A stretch of 64,000 nt of DNA from Opisthorchis felineus (GCA_004794785.1 SJOL01009975.1:162726-226725); one strand, 5' to 3'. Positions 24,746 through 38,394 are shown, counted from the first letter of the stretch. Made by a program: numbers and translations. The notes: generated by a model from the letters alone, not told the origin.

Positions 24746-27700
24746 AACTTTTCGGGCAAAAGACCAGTACTCGTGAAATTAAGTTTCCTTCTGATTCACG
24801 TATATTTTGTTGCGTATGCGGGGATCCATGAATTTTTGAATGAGATTTTCCTCCACAAACAATGCCAGTCTACGTCCATTTTCTGTACAACGCCATGAAG
24901 CTCATTTCATTCTTACTATGACTCACCGGCTGTGCGAAACTCCTTGGGGGTTCCCAAGATCCCTACTACTGATTGTTTCCAAAAAATATGGAATAGGCAC
25001 ACCGTGTTTCTAGATATTTCAGAATTTTCCTCATGTACAGGGAAACGTTTCTTCGGAATTGACCACGAATTATGTATTTTCCTTTTGGATTTCATGCCAC
25101 TGCTTCAGAGATAAGTGCGTTGTCTTTGTAAGAAAATTACCATCCGTGGTCACCGGTATAAATATAGTTATTACTCTACTTTACGAAACCAAGATATATA
25201 TGTCAGCCCAAAGCTTCAACTAACTGAATCTCATTCTGAAAATGTGTGTAAACCATATATTTCAATCCCATTTACTAATTTACGCAGACGTCCCTAGAGA
25301 ATGTGGGCGAGCTCAAAGTCTGGCCAGCTGTTGGACATTTCTGTATTATTCAGCAGCCGTGTCTAAGGTCCAAGCGCCTAAGTTCGATGTGGTACACGCT
25401 TGTTTACCGCTAAGCCTAAAAGGCATCTATCCGGTTAGCAGGTGATCGGTAGGTTTTGTTTACACCATGATACGTTTCTGTCTATACTACGTGCATTTGA
25501 ACTACTCTGTACGAGTGTGAGTAGAATTAAACGCTAGTGACGTTCAAACACCTTGAGCAAAGCCTCAACCACCTTCTTGATTTGTGCCATATATTATATT
25601 GGCAACATTTATCATTCGGACTGCACTGGTGATTGGAATTAGGAACTTGAATTTGATGTTGATATTCCTCAATGCATAACCGATTCGCGTTCACAGTCGA
25701 ACAGCCTATTTAAAAAGCTCACTGATATTACCAGAATGTATACAAATTGTCGCCATCTGAATAACCTTCAACAAGAATACATACTTAAATTCACATATTT
25801 ATATACTGTATGCTGAGTAGGAGTTCAACTGGAAAGCCACGAAGAAAATTATTGTTTACGTTCATCCTCCAATCATGTAAGCATGGTTTGACAGCTATGT
25901 GGTCAAAAGTTCCTGTACCATTCACGGCGACTCTTCCGGCAGGAAACCCATGTCATGTAATCAGGTTCTCAACGTTAGTTGCACAACGTTTGGATGGTTC
26001 CTGAAAGCCGACTCATTTTACTCAGTCCTACAGCGAAAAGGAGTTGAGGACGTGGGTTAAGTCAGTTCTAAACCACTTTAAATAAACCGCACGAAATATT
26101 CAGTGTTGTTTACTGAATACATAGCTTCGCGTCGATTTTCATTGGCAGAAGAGTTTATTCTAATTATATTCAACCGGATAGTCGTGCAATAAAAATGACA
26201 ACAACCTCTGCAAACGTTTATGAGTACAGCACAAAACTCGCGTGCCCAGGCAAAATTATTGGGTCAAAATGAAATTGTTAACAAACCGGACATTGCTTCG
26301 ATTTAATAACCATTATGCGTAAGACCCCATTTTTTTCCATTTTTAAGGATATCTGAAAAATAGAAATTTTTCGCTAATTTCTCCAATTGTCTCCGACTTT
26401 CGTCTTTTCTGTGTGCTGCAGAATAAAAAAGGCAGCTAAGGGTCATACTGAACGCACTTTTATCGAGTGTTCCAATCTAAGTGTGTTTCTCATTGGGTAA
26501 ATGGATGTTAAGTTGGTAGTGTCCATCTAAAATGGCGGACCACATATTTATATGTCTTTCTTCAGAAATGAAGTGGCATTAAGGGCGATTTCCATACGGA
26601 GCAAATTTGATATTTAACCCTGAGTGATATCAGAAATCATAAAGAAACACTGTTGTTATATAAGTTCATAAAGAAAGTGTGTTTATCCCACAAGCTGTCT
26701 TTTTAGTGCAGCTATACGGGTTATCCTTCAGATCGCCATTGTTTCCATGAAAGAAGTGTCTTTCAACTTCATCAAACGTATTCGTTGTGGCGAACGAATC
26801 GGTTTGAGCTTTGGTATCTGCCTGCCTTTAATATTCACATTCAACAAACAGGAACTATCTTTCCTTCAAGCATCTTAAGTTGAAACTTCTAAATCATGCA
26901 ACACTGCAAATAACCATATTCAAGAAACTGTGTATGTACTCCTTCTCTGCATGTTTGGATTTGCCAGTGATGCGCAACAACAACAAAATAATTCCAAAAT
27001 TTCGGGAAGCATAATAATTTGAGCATAGTAACGGTATTCTGTACAGTATATTACCTGACTGCTTTAAATCGTCAGTCTGTTCTGCTACTAGTTTACAAGT
27101 ATCAACAGCTGAGTAATCAACTGTTATTTACGTTATCGGACTACACAAAAATTTGTTGAGGACGTTTGGCCTCACACCTTGCTGACTACGTCGAACGTTC
27201 TCTGGTAAGGACGCACTTTCAATACGTCGCGTGACCAAATCGTCCGTTGGTGGGCAACAGCTGTCAGTAGTTCTTGTTTAAATGTTTGTCGAAATCATTG
27301 TTATATTGATGACTGGCTCTTGCTTATAACGAAAATGCCCTTCACCAAGCAAAGTAAATCACAATGAAAAACTTGTAAAGTAGATATCTGGGAAAGATAG
27401 TCATCTGTTATTTTTCGATGAAATTAGACCATGTTTACATCAACTCGATAGGCGTTGTCGTTAAAAACAGCCAACCTTCCATAAGAACACGATACGATTC
27501 AAACAGATGGATTATACTTTGCACACAGCATCCAGGTGCAAGCGGATGCTAATTTTCCCGCCTTACCGATTCACATCTCAGTGAACATGAGATGCGAAAT
27601 CCGCTTTCAAAGGAACAATGATTGAGGTGTATTTCTTGCTTCTAATCAGGAGAGTTAGACTACTCGATAAATTTTGCGTTTGAAAACCATCTCGCAGGAA

Positions 27701-30430
27701 GAAATGTGATCTCTACATTGTGATCTCTCCTATGCGCCTTTTCTGAGGTCAGGAAGTGTTCTCCTCAGATGACCACATGTTGAGAGTATTCTCCCAAAAT
27801 CAATTATTATGGTTACGCACCCAACATCTGGTTGCACCACTTTATTTTTCATTCGTGCCAAGGCGTAACTGCCTTCGCATGGTTTCGCTGTCTTGCCTCG
27901 AGCTCTTTCACGAAGAAAGTAAAACGTGAAAACTCCCTTACCTACGATATTATCGCTGCACCAAAAAAGACTCAAAAAGTCAGTTTAAAATGACTGACTC
28001 TAGCACCCATATATGCCTCTATCTTGGTTACCCAGAGTCAGTGGATCCAATGCTCACTAGATGCGAATGATAATCTGACTATGAACCTGGTCGATATTTC
28101 ATCATTCTTTGGAGTGGTGCGTGGTCAATAGGCTGAGTGGTTAGTCAGAGTACATGAACTATTTTGTCAGAAGTATATTATAAATACTAACCCCCATATA
28201 CCATTATAGAACAATACAAAACTAGAAAACCAAGTTCATACCCGCTTACTGGTGTGAAAATCGAGCTAAATTTGAAAGCAGAATAATGCATTGTAACTTT
28301 TGATCACCTTGCCTGGTTTAAGAAATCTGATTGCGCTCAGTCAGGTTCACGCGGGAGTAGGAAAATTAGAAAATCGTCGTCAAAACTAAAGAAAAACACA
28401 CAGATGGAAACTTTGCCTCAGGAGACGGATGATACAGAGTTGCAAAATACATGGTCAAACTATATGGTTTAGTAAATTGTACCACAATGTGCAGAGCACA
28501 TCTTGACCCAAATAAGAATTCCTTGAAGACGCTGGAGTCAGAAGTTGTGATTCTGTGTAAAAGGTGGTGTCCTCAAGTTCCGTCTTCAATTTTCATACAA
28601 ATATTCTGTCACAGTGAAGCTTTTACGTTGGTGAAACTAACCTACCAATCAAAGGTAGGCTTAAGAAGAACGCCATAAATAGTTAGAACAACCTACGGAT
28701 CTGGAAGATTATTAAAATGCCTTTATAGGTGGTGTATATAAAGTCCTCATTCCAAGGACAACAATGCAGTCACTGTAAGCAATGGACGAATAGCAACAAA
28801 CCACAATGAATTTGTTGCAGAACGCTTGGGTTCTAGCAAAAATTCAAGAGAAGGCAAGCAAAGATATGTGGCTATAATAGTTTGAGGATAAACTTCAAAA
28901 CACATGATGATACGTAAAGGTCACACATCCCTGCACCACACTTTCAAATTATTTCCATGTCGTGTTGCCATCATCGCCAGAAACATGCCAATAGTGGCGT
29001 CTAGCAAGCGTAACATCCTGGATTGATGTAATTCATGACCAAGATGACATCAGAGCCTCAAAACGTGGATGGGTGAAGTACTCGGGTGCTCAAACAGCGT
29101 TTGGTTCAAAATCAGTGGTTGTTGGTGTTGTCTTTCTTCAGAGCACATATGGTTACGATCGTTATAATTCCAAATCCAGGGAGTCTATTGGTGCATCTTC
29201 AGACCGCTTTCTGCTGACAAACTCGGAATGGGAAACTGTGGACTCTGTATGGGTAGGGCTGCGCTGATCCACAAGCCGACACGCCACAACAAGGCTCAAT
29301 TGATGTGCAATGGATACCAAATATTGAGCCACAGTGTGTTACAAACAAAGTTCTAATTTACTAAGGCGATGTTTAGGCCGGCTTCCACTCATTCTTCCAG
29401 AAACAAAACATTCCGCACTTCGCATTTGTTTACCCCGATCCACAGAATAACCACAGTTTATGTTGTATAATAATGTCTGAATCGAAGTAAAGAAATAATA
29501 TGTGATTGGTCTAAACTTCTGCAAAATACCACTCACCAACTTACGCATAGTGAAAGGATAGTCTCCCATTTCGTTAGTTTTTGAACTCACGTTGCCAAAA
29601 ACGATATAACTGTCTTATTAGCAGTAATCTATTCACTTGATTGAAAATGGGCATTATGAGCACAAATAATGAACCTGATAACCTACTTTTTTAATTTATC
29701 CAACCGAACTCACACGAGTACTGCCTTTAAGGACACCTGAAATAACATACCGACGCGACGTTTAAAGTTGGGTAACCGAGGAAGATGGCTACCCCAGATT
29801 CCAATAATTCTTTTATAATGGCCCCATGAGTGATAACTGCACCTCACATGCAACTTCGCCATTCCTCTGAAAACACACAATCCGCTGCCTGATAGAATGG
29901 AGGTGTACTGTTCTAGAGCTATGCTGGGAGTTGAGCACTGTGTCACAGGCCTATAAAAATTCATGCTTTGATATTACCTGGCAGTGAAGTTTTCATGTAT
30001 GTTCCCTTACTTTCGGCTTCTTCTCAAGTATTGGTCGGAAACACATACAACTTTCCGTCATGAAATTTTGCAGGTCTTTACCATCCCTCAAACACTTTAA
30101 TCCCATTTTTGGCTAGAATGAAGGGAAGTTCCAGCCACCTTTTTGGACATGAAGCGTTAAAGTGAGATTAAAAAATGTTCTTCTTCGTTTTCAAGGCTTT
30201 GATTCAAAAAGGCGCATATTGTAGCCTTTGAAAACATTGACCATAGGTCCACCAAGTCTCCGGTCCATCATTTAAAATGTCTTGTCTTTCCGCTGGCTCG
30301 CGGGATATAATAAATGTCGACAACATCAGTTTTGTGCGTTCAGGCGACTAAAATCCGTGTTTTATTCAATTTCAGTTTCTCAAAGCCTAACCGCCGTGTA
30401 ATAAACTATATCTGCTGTCTTTATTTGCAG
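24746..30430 (+). other. intron (apart from the candidate at 25288)
   Basis: Mostly featureless. The stretch from about 28300 to 29600 has several broken open frames that may be an old mobile element, but no motif was recognised. The acceptor at the end of this intron is ttatttgcag. Confidence 0.5.
25288..25441 (+). CDS. candidate exon, Cys-containing, phase 1 to 2
   Basis: The acceptor is good (tactaatttacgcag, ending at 25287) and an AG|GTGATC border follows 25441. The exon would enter in phase 1 and leave in phase 2, the same phases as the first half of the split EGF module at 21345. Three cysteines are spaced C-x8-C-x20-C after D-V-P-R-E. A segment after an AG at about 26924 has the C-x-C pattern (N-C-V-C-T-P) in the matching phase, but without a suitable donor. 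It may be a second split EGF module or a chance match. Confidence 0.27.
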
Positions 30431-30589
30431 CCGACATCGGATATTACTGTAACGCATTGGATGTTCTATGCGTTTCACGTAACGCCCTCTGTTCCCTTTC
30501 TCCTCAATCAACCCGAATGTTCCGTCAGTGTATCTGCGAGGAAGACCATATACCAGTGTATGAGAAACATCTTGGTTATCACGAATGCT
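30431..30589 (+). CDS. exon: EGF-like module
   Basis: A 159-base exon (53 codons), phase 1 at both ends, with acceptor ctttatttgcag and donor GTAAGA at 30590. The cysteines are C-x6-C-x6-C-x12-C-x-C-x16-C, so this is a complete EGF-like module with a somewhat long C3-C4 loop. It joins in frame upstream to 24092 (g plus CC, alanine) and downstream to 31297. Two other frames are also open over part of this region, and one of them gives the longer ORF. Only this frame has the cysteine signature and matching phases. Confidence 0.83.
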
Positions 30590-31296
30590 GTAAGATTTTC
30601 GTGGATTCATTTCAAACAACAAACCATGTGATGCACAGCAAACCTCGACATCATTCGTTTATTCCATCCTCACAGTTCGGGTCAGGAAAGAAAGCAGGTT
30701 ATGCACGATATGATTAATCACATAAGTATCTTCCGCAATTAATTTTGCGTGTTCCTTTCAGCGGTTTGTACCAGCAAGCTGTTGCAGTACAATGAATTTT
30801 AGTGAAACTAACACTTTTTAAAGATTAAGTTAATGACGAGCATCCATCTTTGTGAGCGCGTGATCATTGGGCCAACACTCATTCAAACAACTAAGTGCCT
30901 GATTCTTCTATGCACAACTGATGGACACACTGAGGCAGACGGTTCTTATTTAAAACAGACCATTTAGCATCTGATCATAGAGTTTAACAAAATTACCAGG
31001 CGCTGCTAGTTCAGACACAGTTCTAAAGGAAGGGCTGACGGACTTTCCAAGTACAAATTCTAAACATTAGGCAATGGTCTAGCTTAGCTAGACCAAGATT
31101 TTCACGTATTTTTACACAACAAAGCCACCACTACCAGCTTGTCGCTGTCTTACGCTGTAATACAATGGTTACTTATTGCTCGCTGCCCGTGATACTACAA
31201 TAATCGTGCATAGTATTAGCATCTAAAGTGAGATCTTGCAGTTTCAGTTGTTTATTTTTCATTATTTTTCTCTCCCTACATTTCTGCCCCGAACAG
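30590..31296 (+). other. intron
   Basis: Phase-1 intron of about 0.7 kb between two EGF modules. Nothing else was recognised. Confidence 0.65.
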
Positions 31297-31500
31297 ATCG
31301 TAAGCTCAACCCCACCGAACAAAGTTGTCATATCTGTTCAAAAGCGGGCGGGACTTGCTACATAATGGATACTGACAAACCAACGAGCATCGGATGTTCA
31401 TGTTTAACATTTGCACCTTTTAATTCAACCACTGGAGGCAGACATATCAGTCGAGATGCAAAACAAAATCCGTCACAATTGAAATGCAGCCGACAGTTAG
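31297..31500 (+). CDS. exon: EGF-like module with long last loop
   Basis: A 204-base exon (68 codons), phase 1-1, acceptor AG at 31295-31296 after a pyrimidine-rich run, donor GTAAGC at 31501. The cysteine layout is C-x2-C-x6-C-x12-C-x-C-x27-C, with an N-S-T sequon in the long last loop. The start has the same layout as the split module at 21345: Asp from the junction codon, N-P, then C-x2-C-x6-C with G-G before the third Cys. The two were probably produced by internal duplication. The module is complete and is the last EGF-like unit before the ZP-encoding half of the gene. Confidence 0.82.
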
Positions 31501-33995
31501 GTAAGCAAGAAGCATTGTTTCTAAATTTTGAAATCAGTTAAAATCCATCTGTACCCGATTCGACTATGCATTCGACCTGTATTCCAAACAGAACAACAAG
31601 ACAGTTTGAGTGGTCTACCTTGTCTAAAGCGATAACAAAGAACAAACTTTAAAGTCACGGAGAAACCGGATGGTAGTTTATAGTTTATGGTTCAGACGGA
31701 TGGGCGTCACAAGTTACCAGCAGGATCTGCAGTAATGTGCTACCGGTTAGTTGAAAAACGAGGGTTATGATCATCAAAAATCCAAAACAGAATCCCTGAT
31801 CGAATTAGTATTAACTCAAAGTTTAAAACTGCGTGCTTCGCAAAACTAACCACATTATGGGAAATTGATTTTTGCGTAGGCACTAATGGCAAGGAAGCGC
31901 AATTTGCGTAGAAGTGCATTACTAGTAACGGCAACATAAACTTGTACAGTTCTGGGTATTTTCCCTGAGGTGAATACACAAACGTTGGTAGAAAAAGTAT
32001 GCTTATTAGTTATGACCATATATTAACAAGTAAATATATGTGTCTAAACTCTCCCTGTGAAAACTGCACCGTGGTTAAACCTCAAGGGGAATGTCAAAAT
32101 TTCTTTGAGCTTTTTATGCTTTTACTAAGGTTATGAACCTTGGAACATTCGTGTCTCCCGAAACGTTACAACACTCATTGGGGATGCATTTTAGTCAAAA
32201 GCTATCTCAGAAAGGGATAAACAGAAAAATGCTCTCACTTATCCAATACCCAAAACGAATTTGGACACGGAATGCCCATATAAACAGCACACGTAGGTCG
32301 TACAGAGCAACATGGGGTTTTATTTTCCACAAACTTGCTTTTTTATGCACGTACTCTAGCCTTTTTACGGCTGGGATAGGTCACATTTCAGAAATGACCT
32401 ATTTTGCCCAATATCTCTTGGTTATCTCATAGGCACACCTGTTACTATATAAATATAGGAGCAGATACACACGGCGTTAAGCTGGTGTCATTTTAGCATA
32501 GATTAGATTCACTCAGAATGTGCAACAGAATTTCACTGACCATGTAATTTCTTCAACAATAGAGGATTTTTCCGTCAAAGTACTGCTTGGTGCTTAATGC
32601 GAGACCTGCATAATTCCATGATGTGAGCGACTAGTAAAATCAGCCCCTGTGATAATGCAGACGCCAAATTCAGTGCAATGAAGTCATACTTCCATAAAAC
32701 TGCAGTGGTTTGAAAAGGATAAATCTATCAGAATAAAAGGATTACGTGGTATCCGTTTTCGTCAGAATGATGTGCATTGAGAAGAAAGGTAATTTGTCCT
32801 TCGTTTCCATCTAAAACATTTCGAAGAATCACGGGCGAATTTTCATTCGCCATTTTCTTGTATCTGCTGGAAGTTAAGTGGGTTGCGGACAGCACAATTT
32901 GACTGGCATCCCTTCCATTCATCACATATAGGAGCTGTTTAAGCCTCCATTTTAAACAAACATGTGCAAAGTTGTGAATCAGCGTCAGTGGATTAGGTGG
33001 AAGAAAGGTGGAATCATACTCTCTAAGCTCCAAAGGAACTCCAAACAATATGAACCCCGATGCAATTGATTTAGAGTTTTATGTTCGCAACAAGCCGGAC
33101 AAAAAAGCAATCTTGTTTCATAGGCCCTCATAATTTAGCTATGGGAGTCATATGTTAATTATAAAATAGTTATAACGCGTTTCAGTATTCTGGTAATCCA
33201 CCTATTCACCATAAATTTTTACGGACTAGAAATTCAGCGATGAATCGCATGGGGACCTGCAAAATGCTGCTAGTTTTGGGTAGTATTCTAGTCATAAGTG
33301 GAATACTCATTATGACCCATCGGAAGAAACGACCCACAATATCCTTGGCATATCCGACCTCAACAACTGTTCCAATGGCTGTGCGCATCTATTTGTACTT
33401 GTAGATCCCAAACAGATTTGCATCCAGAACAGGACTTTTAAAAGACACAACCATTTTATTTTTAACTGAGCCGGTGGGCGAGCAGTTAATCACACGACTA
33501 CGTACGAGTACGATTGCGCTGTTTCTGAATTTTAACGAAGTCAGTTGTATCGGGGATCTGATGCTCAAGATAGCGAGAGATTTACAGCAAACTAAGCTGA
33601 AAATTGAGGCGAAGTCATGTTTCCTGAACACCTTAACGACAGGATATTTGTGACATCATAACTACGCCTGCATTGATGTAACTGAAGCCTGCCTGATGGT
33701 CACTAAATCGGAGTTAGAGTGAAATGACCATCCCTAGCACTAGCGTAGTTTTTATAAGTTGGTTAGGTAACCTTTTGTACCGGAGTTGGTGAACACACCA
33801 GCAGCCAGCTGATCAGCGTTTATTAAGGGTACCCCGGATTCAATCCTGAACCGATAATTCACACCAAAAATGTCCACTCAACATGCTTCCTTAACTCAAC
33901 TTGCCACCACATTTCACAGTCAGACAAAAATGGGACCCATTGTGCACTTTACGTAGATTAACGTCCAAAAGGCCTTACTCCTCAGCTCTTTGAAA
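31501..33995 (+). other. intron (first part)
   Basis: No exon with matching phase and domain was found. The minus-strand open frame at 32728-33048 (106 codons) shows no recognisable family. A tRNA-like box region near 33790-33850 is too degenerate to call. Confidence 0.45.
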
Positions 33996-34400
33996 TCTTC
34001 TCATCTACGATGGAAAACAAAAAGCACAGAAGAATGCACTACTGGACCGATTTGGAAAAACATTGAGGCCGTTGACAAAGAAAAAGACTCTAGCATGCTC
34101 TTCGGATTCAGGTCCACTTGCAGAGCTCAACCGTGGTGATGCAGCACAACGGCTGGTCGTGTACACGAACGATAACATTACCAGGTGGGTGGAACATTTT
34201 GACCCACTTATCAACCGCGCATCGATGCGTTTTATCCAACTGTTGCCTGCGAGTTCCTGAAATAAATGCACCGTCAAAAGCAACGTCCCGACGGCGAAAA
34301 TTCTTTGCCCGGAGAAAGAAAGAGCCGTTTGAGAGAGAGAACAACTCATCCAAAATAAAATGTATCCATCCACAATATCTCTTGCCGTAACTTGGAAAAA
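33996..34400 (+). mobile_element. fragment of a non-LTR retrotransposon (LINE), plus strand
   Basis: Broken frames give G-D-A-A-Q-R-L, then N-D-N-I-T-R-W-V-E-H-F with N-R-A a few residues later. These resemble the linker between endonuclease and reverse transcriptase in RTE/CR1-like LINEs (typically a D-R-W-x-E-H-F motif). The fragment is a few hundred bases with frameshifts and stops. The 133-codon and 103-codon minus-strand frames over the same bases are antisense shadows. It may belong to the same family as the LINE at 54340-57270. Confidence 0.45.
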
Positions 34401-37342
34401 TTGCACCAGTTGACCTCAAATTTCGTACCAGTATCTAAGAAAAGTGCCAAAACTAAGTGGTATTGATTTCCTCGATACGGTAATAATAATATTTTCAATG
34501 CATTTGCCCATCTTGATTTCTGCTGTAAGTCATGGGTGCGCGTTCTTTAATAAAGAACCTTTGTTCATCAAGAACATGTGTTGAACATATGCGTCGAACA
34601 TATGAACCTTAGTACAAGATCCAAGAACCTACTATTGCGTACTCCCCTAATTCCTTCCACCTAACACCACTTCATACCGGTAAAATGAACTTCACCCAAT
34701 TTTGCCGGACTTATTCGGCCCCAGGACATTTACCCCAAATATCGTGTATGACTGTATGACCAAAGTTCTGGAGAGTTTAATCATCCTGCCAGGATGGAAG
34801 AGGTATATTTAGGCTTCCCATTGATGAATTAATGTAAAATGCCAACAAGGGATATAAAGACGTTCAACTTCTTGTCAGTGAAAGCAGCAGGGTATTTCGC
34901 TGTGAAGTCACTTATAAGCAAACACGAACTAAGCAGTTACAAGTCATTAGTCAGGAAAGCAAACACATTTGTACACAGTCTTTGAAAACTCAACATTCTC
35001 AAGCGTCATCCTGAACCTTCGTGAACATTTATTGACAACTGCACAATAGTAAACGAAAACTGCAAAGCAGTTCCACAATTTTCGTAATGAACTTCACCTT
35101 CTGTCAGATTCGGGAGCGAACCTTGGGCACCAGACCATAGAGTACTCGCATGCCTCATCAGTGGTGTATGCCATGGCACCAGTACTTGGATGCCCAAACT
35201 TAAAAATGCCAACAGCTTCGTTTCGCGCCGCTACACACCTGGAAAACGGAGTACCTTAGCAAACCTGTTCTCAAAATCGGCGCTCTCATGGTTGGTAAAA
35301 TCTAAATCACTTTACACCGCAGAAGTCTTCGATGGTTTCACATCCGAATTTCTGGGTTGCCAGTACCACAATATATAACCAAGAAAACTGACGTGATGAT
35401 ACGCGTTGACCACGTCGAAATAATAGTTTCTCCGTACCTCAGCAATGTTCTTAGCCTTGGGTCGGCGATTACCCGCAGACCAAATGTACGGGTCTGTCAA
35501 TGTTCAAATCACTCTAATTTTAATATGTTGAGTCTGTCTTCACTGGCGCGAATATCCAAAAAATTTTAAATAGTAGTACCAGAGGATCATATACAAAACA
35601 AAATGGGTCGATCAGGTTTTCAATGACGCGGTCAGATAGCAGAAACTGTGTAAACACTGGTCGAATACATCTAACAATGGTTCGGTGGTGTATCTCACAA
35701 ATCGGATGATGAACTTGGTAACAAACCTATCAACAGCGCCTGCACAAGAGTGGACACTATCGTCCAGGAAAGTCAACTTAAGGCCAGATTTTTTAGCGTC
35801 GAATCTGATGCAGGTCTTTTTGATTTTATATCCCACCAAGAACTGGACACAAATAGGGTTTGAAAAAACAAAGCCGAGACTTCCACATAGCTGAGCATAA
35901 AAAGAGATCATAGTCAGTATTTCTCAGAATGACCTCGAGCGGCCCGAAACGACCATAACGAACAGTTGTCTTAGCTAAAGAATGAGCGTGAGAAACAAAT
36001 GATTAAGCTAGTTTCAGTTTTAATTGCAGAGCCGTTTTCTGTCATAGTCTATTTAGGATACCAATTGAAGCCCAGAAAACAATGGGTTGTGCGAATCAGG
36101 TGAAGGACCTCACAGAGAAGGTCCATAAGAATGAATCCTAAGTGATTACTAAAATAAGGTGCAACGACCACGCAACATCTCCCTAACAATGTCATCTTGA
36201 TTGATTACGAAACGTTTGCAGTCCACCTGCTAAGCTCGGCGAACAAACTATCAACCGAGCAACGCACCGGTGCTACCTGTATTCCGAAACATCAACAAGG
36301 TTAATGAACATTTGTAAGCCAAGTGCAAAGCTCCACGAATGGATCAAATGTCACTTGATTTAAAGCCAGTGAGCCTTACCAAGCTACCATTATTTCTTCG
36401 CAAAGCAAAATGTTACGTCTTTTGAGAACGATGGATTGACTGCCAAACTTGTAAACTTGGTGGACATTAACTGCAAAATAATTTTTACCATCTAACTCAT
36501 TCAAAGCGGAATGCTAAAGAAGGCACAAAATCAAAAATGCTATATTAGAGCTCAGATTTAAATAAACTCTTCAGTTGAAGACGTAGGAGGACAAACGCCA
36601 ATAAGTCAACTCACGAAAGAATCACAAATCCTGAAAGCGTAAAAAAAGTTTTCTCAAATTATGTATGTCGCCCTCCTGTTAAATATATAATGCAGCTCAT
36701 ACCAAATACCCGTAGCTTTGGATACAGTTTTCGGTTGTTGTTTCACCGTAAACAGGTATATTTACTCACTGGTCTATGAGGCGTCTGACAACGCCACTCA
36801 TAGCACATAACCTGTTTTAGATTTTAAACCTCCGTTGTTGGGACTTCTGTCAATATCCAACTTCAGCCAATTACAAACAGTAAAGCAATACAGCAATACA
36901 ACTGATATCGAACTGTTGCTAAAGCGTGATATCTCACAGGAACATGAAAAATACCTTAACCTAGTTACTACACAAATTTGCCTCCTGTTTTAGGTTACTA
37001 CATTTCCGAAATCACGATAAGGTTACTTGGCAACGCACTTTCTATTTATCGCTGCTAGACCGCGTCCTAAGTGGATTTTAGCCGTGCAACGACAGAAAAT
37101 ATCTGCAGTTTAGTCCTACCATGGCGTGTGATACTATCTGCTTATCCTCTGTCTTCGTAGCATAGAAAAGGTCAGCTACTACAAGGGTACCCAGAATGAA
37201 ACAGTGAGTAGACCAGTAGTTTGTGATGACTCAGAATAGTTACTGCAGCCAACAAGGCCTGTTGGATTAATTTTGGTAGAAAATCCAAGCCGCATGTCCT
37301 AAAGGCGGTTTTAAAATATTCTTTTCTATGTAAGACCTTCAG
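34401..37342 (+). other. intron (last part)
   Basis: An open stretch at 36207-36358 with donor-like GTAAGC at about 36318 gives Cys-containing, protein-like sequence, but its entry phase does not match the flanking exons. Nothing else was recognised. Confidence 0.45.
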
Positions 37343-37509
37343 TGGTTAAGATTTTTCGGAAAAATGACACCTTCAGGTCATACATTTGGATATCAGCTAC
37401 TTTCCAGCGGAGTGCTTTTGAATTTTCCCATTTTCATGGCTGGGGTCAATGTAATTTCCATAGATCACCGTTGATGATCGAGAAGAATAGAAATCAACCA
37501 GGTTCACTG
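37343..37509 (+). CDS. candidate exon at the start of the ZP half
   Basis: The acceptor ccttcag ends at 37342. The frame enters in phase 1, compatible with the exon ending at 31500, and can leave in phase 0 at GTGAGC (37510). That matches the phase-0 entry of the exon at 38094. Another donor, CAG|GTTCAC after 37501, would give phase 1. The segment has an N-D-T sequon, a run of aromatic residues and one cysteine. It has no recognised domain and would be a linker between the EGF modules and ZP-N. Other frames are open for part of it. Confidence 0.4.
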
Positions 37510-38093
37510 GTGAGCATGCTGTCATAACCTAGACCAAAAAAAGTACTTAAGCGTGCCTATCGTTGTGCGGAGAGCTTTGTTCTATGTGACCCGCGGAGAA
37601 ATTAGCGTCATTCCTGCTGACAACTTCTTACTCTAGCGTAATAATTGATTGGCTTCATTTTAATGCCCTCCGTATTTGTCCATACTGGTTTTGCTCGTTT
37701 TTCTCAAAACATCAAGTTTTCTGATAAGAGCAAATAACCCTCTTCGTTTTTAGGCTTTTCAGATCTTTCTTCGTTCACTGTTGTGTTGGGCTAAGCAAAA
37801 GTAGTTACTACTAGCATTTTGATTCCGATATTTGGTCTCAGCGAGGCATCGTTTATTAAAACCACTTGACAACGAATTAATGTTAGACAATTGTGCAGTA
37901 TGACTGTTTAAGTTCCAACCAGGGCGATGAGAGATGGGCATGGGAACGAACAGTCAAAATTCAGTGTTATGCTATAGAATCTAATAACAAGCTGACTCTT
38001 AGTTAGGAAGCATGGGATTCCAAAGTTGCTTCTGAAACTGAATATTCGAGCCAGCTTAACCAGAGTTTGGGAAGATAAGAAGCGATCTGCCAG
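37510..38093 (+). other. intron
   Basis: Short phase-0 intron between the two exon candidates. No feature recognised. Confidence 0.4.
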
Positions 38094-38265
38094 TTATGTT
38101 GTGCCCAAAGAATGAGCAGTTTAAAATATCCATTTTTTATTGGAGGGCGGCTTTTGGAGTATTGTATACAAATGAATACGTTTGTGGTCGTTTTAAGAAC
38201 CAAAACCTTCCCCTCTGAAAACGTATTGTGGTCTATCCGGTGCTTTATAGGTAGCCTCTTCAAAG
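38094..38265 (+). CDS. exon: start of ZP-N-like domain
   Basis: The donor AAAG|GTGAGA at 38266 is excellent, and phase 1 fits the next exon at 41427 (joined codon valine). Entry is probably after the AG at 38092-38093 in phase 0; a second possible acceptor at 38118-38119 would be phase 2. The segment E-Y-C-I-Q-M-N-T-F-V-V-V-L resembles the first conserved strand of a ZP-N domain, where a cysteine is followed by a beta strand (C-x-x-x-x-M-x-V-x-V). ZP domains are extracellular polymerisation modules. The assignment rests on this pattern plus the exons that follow. Confidence 0.5.
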
Positions 38266-38394
38266 GTGAGAAACCATACGAGGTTTTAGCTGAAAGCTTC
38301 TGCTGTGCATCCCCCTAAAATTGACATTGTTTTGGTCAAACCCCGCATATAAATATATATAATTACGTAGATATCCATTGTTTGGTAAATCCGG
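38266..38394 (+). other. intron (start)
   Basis: Start of a 3.2-kb phase-1 intron. Confidence 0.5.

Noticed and set aside
34005..34419. Minus-strand open frames of 133 and 103 codons
   Set aside because: They are antisense to the plus-strand LINE fragment and carry no domain of their own.
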